Positions 7,486-10,259 of a DNA stretch of 10,259 nt are shown piece by piece. Within the stretch, counting starts at the first letter, position 1. Each line of letters begins with the position of its first letter. The position numbers and the translations under genes are program-made. The notes under the pieces are model-generated. The model saw only the letters and a program-made list of their open reading frames with translations. It had not been told where the DNA came from and searched no databases. This DNA is from Euryarchaeota archaeon UBA250 (GTDB lineage: Archaea > Thermoplasmatota > Poseidoniia > Poseidoniales > Thalassarchaeaceae), in assembly GCA_002504845.1 (NCBI GenBank), contig DATW01000046.1:1-10259 (forward strand), read 5' to 3'.

Positions 7486-7496
7486 GTTTTATTCAA
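7486..7496 (-). promoter_or_regulatory. Possible archaeal TATA box for the hydrolase gene
   Basis: The minus strand reads TTGAATAAAAC. Its centre is about 46 bases before the ATG at 7445, which would put transcription start near 7465 and give a leader of about 20 bases. That leader would begin at the middle arm of the three-arm repeat. The match to a TATA element is loose and rests only on base content and distance. Confidence 0.22.
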
Positions 7497-7565
7497 GCGT
7501 ATTAACTTGTGAAATTTGGATTCCATTCTGATGCCATAGAGCATTCTTACAAATTCGGGAGTTGA

Positions 7566-8909
7566 CTAAATTTTCATATGTTCTTTGACAATTTTCCTGT
7601 ACAATTCACCGCTTTTCCGGAGTGTTCTTTCTTGAGTCTCAAAATCGACTTCATAAAGCCCGAATCGCATCGAATAGCCTTCGGCCCACTCGAAATTATC
7701 CATCAATGACCAGTGGTGGAATGACTTGATGTCGTATCCGTCCCTGATTGCCTCAGAAAGGATCCAGAGATGCCTCGCCAGATGCTCTGGACGAAGGTCG
7801 TCGTTGGAGTCGGCAACTCCATTCTCGGTTATTTCGATAGGCACATTCAGCGCAGATACGCGCTCAATTGCCCTCCTGAATCCCTCGGCATACATAGGAT
7901 AGCCAAATTCAGTTGACACCTCATTTTCTCTCCGAGCGAATGCCAGTTCCCCCGTTGTCGGCATGAACAATCCTGTTAGAAAATGAGTGTAATAATTCAG
8001 ACCTATGAAATCTAACGAGTTCTTTGATCCGCTTACACTAGATCCCAACATACGCCCAGACAATATGCCTCTCTGCCATGCGCCGCTCCAGAGCCATTCG
8101 AGCAGTCTCGCTACTGCCCAATCTATCGGACTCCAGCGGTTCAATGGGTCGAAAAGAGTGACATTCTTGGCCACCCCTATAGATGCATCCGGTCTCCTAG
8201 ATTTCAATGATGCATACAGAGTCGCATGCGCGTGCATCAGGTTTCTCATGATGCGGAGAGTCTGCCTGATGGACCTATGGCCAGGAGGAAATTGTCCTAG
8301 GGTGTAGCCCATTGATGAGAATACAGTTGGCTCATTTATGGTGCACCATACATTCACACGATCTGAAAGTTTCTCGAAGACACGCTCACAGTAGGCGATG
8401 AAATCAGGAAGATTTTCTTTCTTGGCAAATCCTCCACGGTCTTCCCACCATGCGGGGTGAGAGAAGTGGTGTAGAGTGACCACTGGACGTATTCCTCGAT
8501 TCAATAAATCATCAACCATGTCTGAATAAACTTGCAAGGGTTCAGAGTCCCATTTCCCTGGCTCAGGCTCGAGGCGGCTCCACTCTATGGAAAATCGATA
8601 GGTCGTCAGACCCAGTTCGGACAGCATCTCAAAATCTTCTTTCCAACGATTCCAATGATCGCATGCCTCTCCGCTCTTTTCTAGCCCTCTGGATTCTTCG
8701 AAAACGGACCAATTGTTGTGCAATCCTCCTTCGACTTGGTGCGCCGCAGTAGCAGCACCCCAAAGGAAATCAGAGGGAAAACTAGTCGATTCGGTATCTA
8801 TCTCTGACCAGTTCAAATGTGGCTCCGGGTAACGCCATCTACAGTACAGTACGAATGCTGTACCTAAAGCCAGGGTCACGATAATGGCCGTTGAAAACGC
8901 GTTGAGCAC
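7566..8909 (-). CDS. Membrane-anchored family 1 glycoside hydrolase (beta-glucosidase/beta-galactosidase-like)
   Basis: This is a retaining beta-glycosidase of clan GH-A, 447 residues. The catalytic barrel starts at FPSDFLWGAATAAHQVEGG (44-62) with sugar-binding Q58. H147 lies in TLHHFSHPAWW (145-155). The acid/base is E193 (TINEP) and the nucleophile is E362 (ITENG). N305 and Y306 lie in GLNYYT. The aglycone and glycone loop follows at W400 to E407 (HHWSLMDNFEW). All key residues are present. Residues 5-22 form one membrane helix, followed by the basic CRWRY; many GH1 enzymes are soluble, so this anchor is unusual. The start is GTG at 8909: an in-frame TAA lies 21 bases upstream with no other ATG, GTG or TTG start between, and a later start would lose the helix. 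No Shine-Dalgarno precedes it, so a leaderless mRNA is possible. The hydrolase gene follows on the same strand. Substrate cannot be told from sequence; beta-linked glucose, galactose or xylose oligosaccharides are usual. Confidence 0.92.
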   Translation of the reverse strand: MLNAFSTAIIVTLALGTAFVLYCRWRYPEPHLNWSEIDTESTSFPSDFLWGAATAAHQVEGGLHNNWSVFEESRGLEKSGEACDHWNRWKEDFEMLSELGLTTYRFSIEWSRLEPEPGKWDSEPLQVYSDMVDDLLNRGIRPVVTLHHFSHPAWWEDRGGFAKKENLPDFIAYCERVFEKLSDRVNVWCTINEPTVFSSMGYTLGQFPPGHRSIRQTLRIMRNLMHAHATLYASLKSRRPDASIGVAKNVTLFDPLNRWSPIDWAVARLLEWLWSGAWQRGILSGRMLGSSVSGSKNSLDFIGLNYYTHFLTGLFMPTTGELAFARRENEVSTEFGYPMYAEGFRRAIERVSALNVPIEITENGVADSNDDLRPEHLARHLWILSEAIRDGYDIKSFHHWSLMDNFEWAEGYSMRFGLYEVDFETQERTLRKSGELYRKIVKEHMKI

Positions 8910-8920
8910 GTGTCTGAACA

Positions 8921-8928
8921 GAGGAGGT
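8921..8928 (+). promoter_or_regulatory. Strong Shine-Dalgarno GAGGAGGT serving a short leader ORF
   Basis: This is the best ribosome site in the window, 5 bases before the ATG at 8934. It is 37 bases from the ATG at 8966, too far to serve the larger gene directly, so it appears to serve the 10-codon ORF. Confidence 0.6.
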
Positions 8929-8933
8929 TATTC

Positions 8934-8966
8934 ATGAATGTCGTGAAAATGTTGATGATGGGTTAA
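8934..8966 (+). CDS. 10-codon leader ORF coupled to the two-helix membrane protein gene
   Basis: The ORF encodes MNVVKMLMMG and ends with TAA whose last base is the A of the next ATG (TAATG at 8964-8968). It has a strong Shine-Dalgarno at normal spacing, while the next gene has none. This suggests that ribosomes finish the short ORF and restart on the next gene. It may be a regulatory leader or simply a translation-entry device. The peptide is Met-rich (four of ten residues) but too short to classify. A real peptide product is uncertain. Confidence 0.4.
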   Translation: MNVVKMLMMG

Positions 8967-9559
8967 TGTGTTCCAGATACATGCAGAAACTTACTGTAAC
9001 CCTTGTAGCAGCGGGGCTAATCGGGATTGTTATCAGCATATTACTCACCATATCTGGCGTGGACAATCTTGTTACTGAGGTTACTGAGATGGAAGACTCC
9101 TTCGAGGAGAGTGGCGAGGTCATTTGGGAGGGGAGTTCTCCCGCGACATTCGAAGGTGATCTCCTTGCAATGAGCATCTACGCCGTGCTGATAGAAGATG
9201 GGCGTCAGGTCGATGTCGAGCTGATTGGGGACGACGGGGAAACGAACACATTCACCCCATGCGAGGTGAGCTGTGGCGCATCCGAGGACCCGGGGTATTA
9301 TCTAGCTGGAACGATTATGGTTAGTGATGGGGGCACATGGAAAATTCGATTCTCCGGAGATGTGGTCGGAGACAGCGATCTCAGGATAAAGGAATTCAAG
9401 GTACCTTTCTTCGTGGAAGAGTCCGTAAGTGTACTGTTCGGAGTAGGGGGGTGCTGTATCTCGATCGTCTTCCTTGTTGCAGGAGTCATAGTCGGCTTCT
9501 CGTCGAAGCGCGAAAAGGTTCAACCTGTGGAATGGGTCCCAGTATCTGACAACAATTGA
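8966..9559 (+). CDS. Membrane protein with two helices and an extracellular beta domain, function unknown
   Basis: I do not recognise this 197-residue family. A membrane helix spans about residues 12-32. An acidic domain follows (about 35-150), rich in alternating hydrophobic residues that suggest beta strands, with a close Cys pair (CEVSC, 94-98) and the segment GGTWKIRFSGD (about 117-127). A second helix (about 154-176) precedes a short basic cytoplasmic tail (SSKREK) ending in PVEWVPVSDNN. The layout of small sandwich plus C-terminal helix loosely recalls GOLD-like domains, but I see no diagnostic motif. The start at 8966 overlaps the leader-ORF stop (TAATG); an ATG at 8981 (MQKLTVTL) gives a cleaner signal anchor but has no ribosome site either. 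The frame is closed upstream by TGA at 8915. It diverges from the GH1 gene and converges on the DoxX-like gene 30 bases away. Confidence 0.78.
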   Translation: MCSRYMQKLTVTLVAAGLIGIVISILLTISGVDNLVTEVTEMEDSFEESGEVIWEGSSPATFEGDLLAMSIYAVLIEDGRQVDVELIGDDGETNTFTPCEVSCGASEDPGYYLAGTIMVSDGGTWKIRFSGDVVGDSDLRIKEFKVPFFVEESVSVLFGVGGCCISIVFLVAGVIVGFSSKREKVQPVEWVPVSDNN

Positions 9560-9589
9560 CTATCAATTGAGCGGGGCTTCGCTTCCCAA

Positions 9590-9979
9590 TCATCTTCTCG
9601 AAGGTATCCAATCGCCGATCCATAATGCTACTCCGATTAGTGCAGCCTGAATTATCCCCCTGAGAACATGGGCCCTGTTTGAGAAAGTATTGCCTCCGAT
9701 AGGTATGTCGTTGATCCACATGTTGAGGTTGGCCCAGTAGAGTGCTATGAGCATCAATGCCATGCCTAGAGCGGCCTCGCTCCTGTACATTGGATGGATG
9801 ATGCCGATTCCGAGTAATATCTCAAATGCTCCGCTTGCATAGACCCAGAATCTAGCGCTACCGAGTATCTCGGGCACTATGGGTTCAAACCACTCCGGAT
9901 CAATGAAGTGTTTTACCCCTATCCAGATGAATGGAACGCCATAAATGAGGGCGATGAGGTGTCCGATATTCTCGTTCAT
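9590..9979 (-). CDS. DoxX-like small four-helix membrane protein
   Basis: This 129-residue integral membrane protein has four predicted helices (about 6-23, 44-61, 67-88, 104-123). It shows the DoxX-superfamily layout: GVKHFIDPEWFEPIVPEIL (21-39) after helix 1, VYASGAFEILLGIGII (46-61) as helix 2, a small-residue-rich helix 3 ending in WANLNMW (82-88), and R107 with Q111 in helix 4. DoxX relatives were first described as a subunit of a thermophilic archaeal thiosulfate:quinone oxidoreductase, but most small members have no known function, so no reaction is assigned. Length is normal. The ATG at 9979 has no Shine-Dalgarno; a TATA-like element about 31 bases upstream suggests a leaderless or nearly leaderless mRNA. 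It converges with the two-helix membrane protein gene. Confidence 0.87.
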   Translation of the reverse strand: MNENIGHLIALIYGVPFIWIGVKHFIDPEWFEPIVPEILGSARFWVYASGAFEILLGIGIIHPMYRSEAALGMALMLIALYWANLNMWINDIPIGGNTFSNRAHVLRGIIQAALIGVALWIGDWIPSRR

Positions 9980-10004
9980 CAGGATACTCGGATCCCGGAT
10001 GCTC

Positions 10005-10015
10005 GTAAATATCTA
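10005..10015 (-). promoter_or_regulatory. Candidate TATA box for the DoxX-like gene
   Basis: The minus strand reads TAGATATTTAC, centred about 31 bases before the ATG at 9979. With the usual archaeal spacing of about 26 bases from TATA centre to transcription start, the leader would be only a few bases long, which agrees with the missing ribosome site. Confidence 0.4.
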
Positions 10016-10032
10016 CAAGGTGCGGAGAGTCT

Positions 10033-10259
10033 TCAACCCACAATCTCTGCATCCATGATTTCTGATTCGTCCAAATTTCTCTTGGATAAGACTCTGCGTG
10101 CCACAACTGCAACCAAGGATAGCAGCAGAATCGAAGATAGTGCGGATATTGCAATGCCGAGAAGATTGCTTTCACTTTCCGCACCAAGCCCCTCTATAGT
10201 GAGCAGGACAGGGATCGATGTACTCGACATCATACCCGTCTTCGCTGCCTTGACTAGCT
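10033..10259 (-). CDS. C-terminal end of a membrane-anchored protein, truncated by the window edge
   Basis: The frame is open without a stop to the last base of the window, so the ATG pair at 10228-10233 is probably internal (codons before it read LVKAAKTG) and the gene likely extends beyond. The visible end has a short acidic stretch (GLGAESES), one membrane helix (LLGIAISALSSILLLSLVAV) and a basic then acidic cytoplasmic tail (ARRVLSKRNLDESEIMDAEIVG is split here as ARRVLSKRN and LDESEIMDAEIVG). This C-terminal anchor layout matches large exported archaeal surface proteins. The function cannot be told. If the ATG at 10233 is the start instead, it would be a 66-residue single-helix protein. 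The 53 bases between this stop and the DoxX-like gene hold the candidate TATA box of that gene. Confidence 0.6.
   Translation of the reverse strand, partial: LVKAAKTGMMSSTSIPVLLTIEGLGAESESNLLGIAISALSSILLLSLVAVVARRVLSKRNLDESEIMDAEIVG

Noticed and set aside
8925..8936. CATGAATAACCT on the minus strand as the TATA box of the GH1 gene.
   Set aside because: Its centre is only about 22 bases before the GTG, short for a leaderless start, and the bases are constrained by the leader ORF and its Shine-Dalgarno.
9553..9587. Two CAATTGA copies and a GGGG ... TCCC pairing between convergent genes as a terminator or binding site.
   Set aside because: The repeats are short palindromic hexamers in an AT-rich spot, the stem is about 4 bases, and no T-run follows.

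Overview
The window most resembles a fragment from a planktonic marine euryarchaeon of the Poseidoniales (Marine Group II) type. That placement is an inference. It rests on acidic proteins, surface proteins with C-terminal membrane anchors and many N-glycosylation sequons, an SBP-dependent importer with no outer-membrane receptor, a mix of Shine-Dalgarno and apparently leaderless starts, and secreted or membrane-bound hydrolases. There are no rRNA, tRNA, CRISPR or transposon sequences. Both ends cut through genes.

Region 1 (1-5619, plus strand) is a tightly packed operon of six genes with gaps of 10 bases or fewer. In order they are: a large surface protein with Fn3-like domains and a C-terminal anchor (5' truncated); a membrane-anchored periplasmic-binding-type protein; a FecCD/BtuC-type permease; a FepC/BtuD-type ATPase; a short flavodoxin; and a HugZ-type split-barrel protein with a C-terminal DUF2470 domain. 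HugZ/ChuZ/HutZ proteins bind and degrade heme, and in Campylobacter chuZ sits beside the heme ABC transporter chuBCD. I therefore read this as an archaeal heme acquisition and iron-release locus: capture at the surface, delivery by the binding protein, ATP-driven import, then heme cleavage with the flavodoxin as the likely electron donor. This is the most interesting system in the window.

Region 2 (5634-8909, minus strand) holds a membrane-anchored family 1 glycoside hydrolase followed by a large CocE/NonD (S15-like) serine hydrolase with a lipoprotein signal peptide. Together they suggest breakdown of polymeric or oligomeric organic matter. The hydrolase start region carries three related repeat arms (7432-7485) that can form two mutually exclusive hairpins, one with the start codon in its loop.

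Region 3 (8910-10259) holds a protein with two membrane segments, preceded by a 10-codon leader ORF that has a near-perfect Shine-Dalgarno and a TAATG junction. It is followed by a convergent DoxX-like four-helix membrane protein with a candidate leaderless promoter, and the C-terminal end of a membrane-anchored protein that runs off the window. No stretch over 300 bases lacks a gene; the longest is about 120 bases, ahead of the hydrolase start I prefer.
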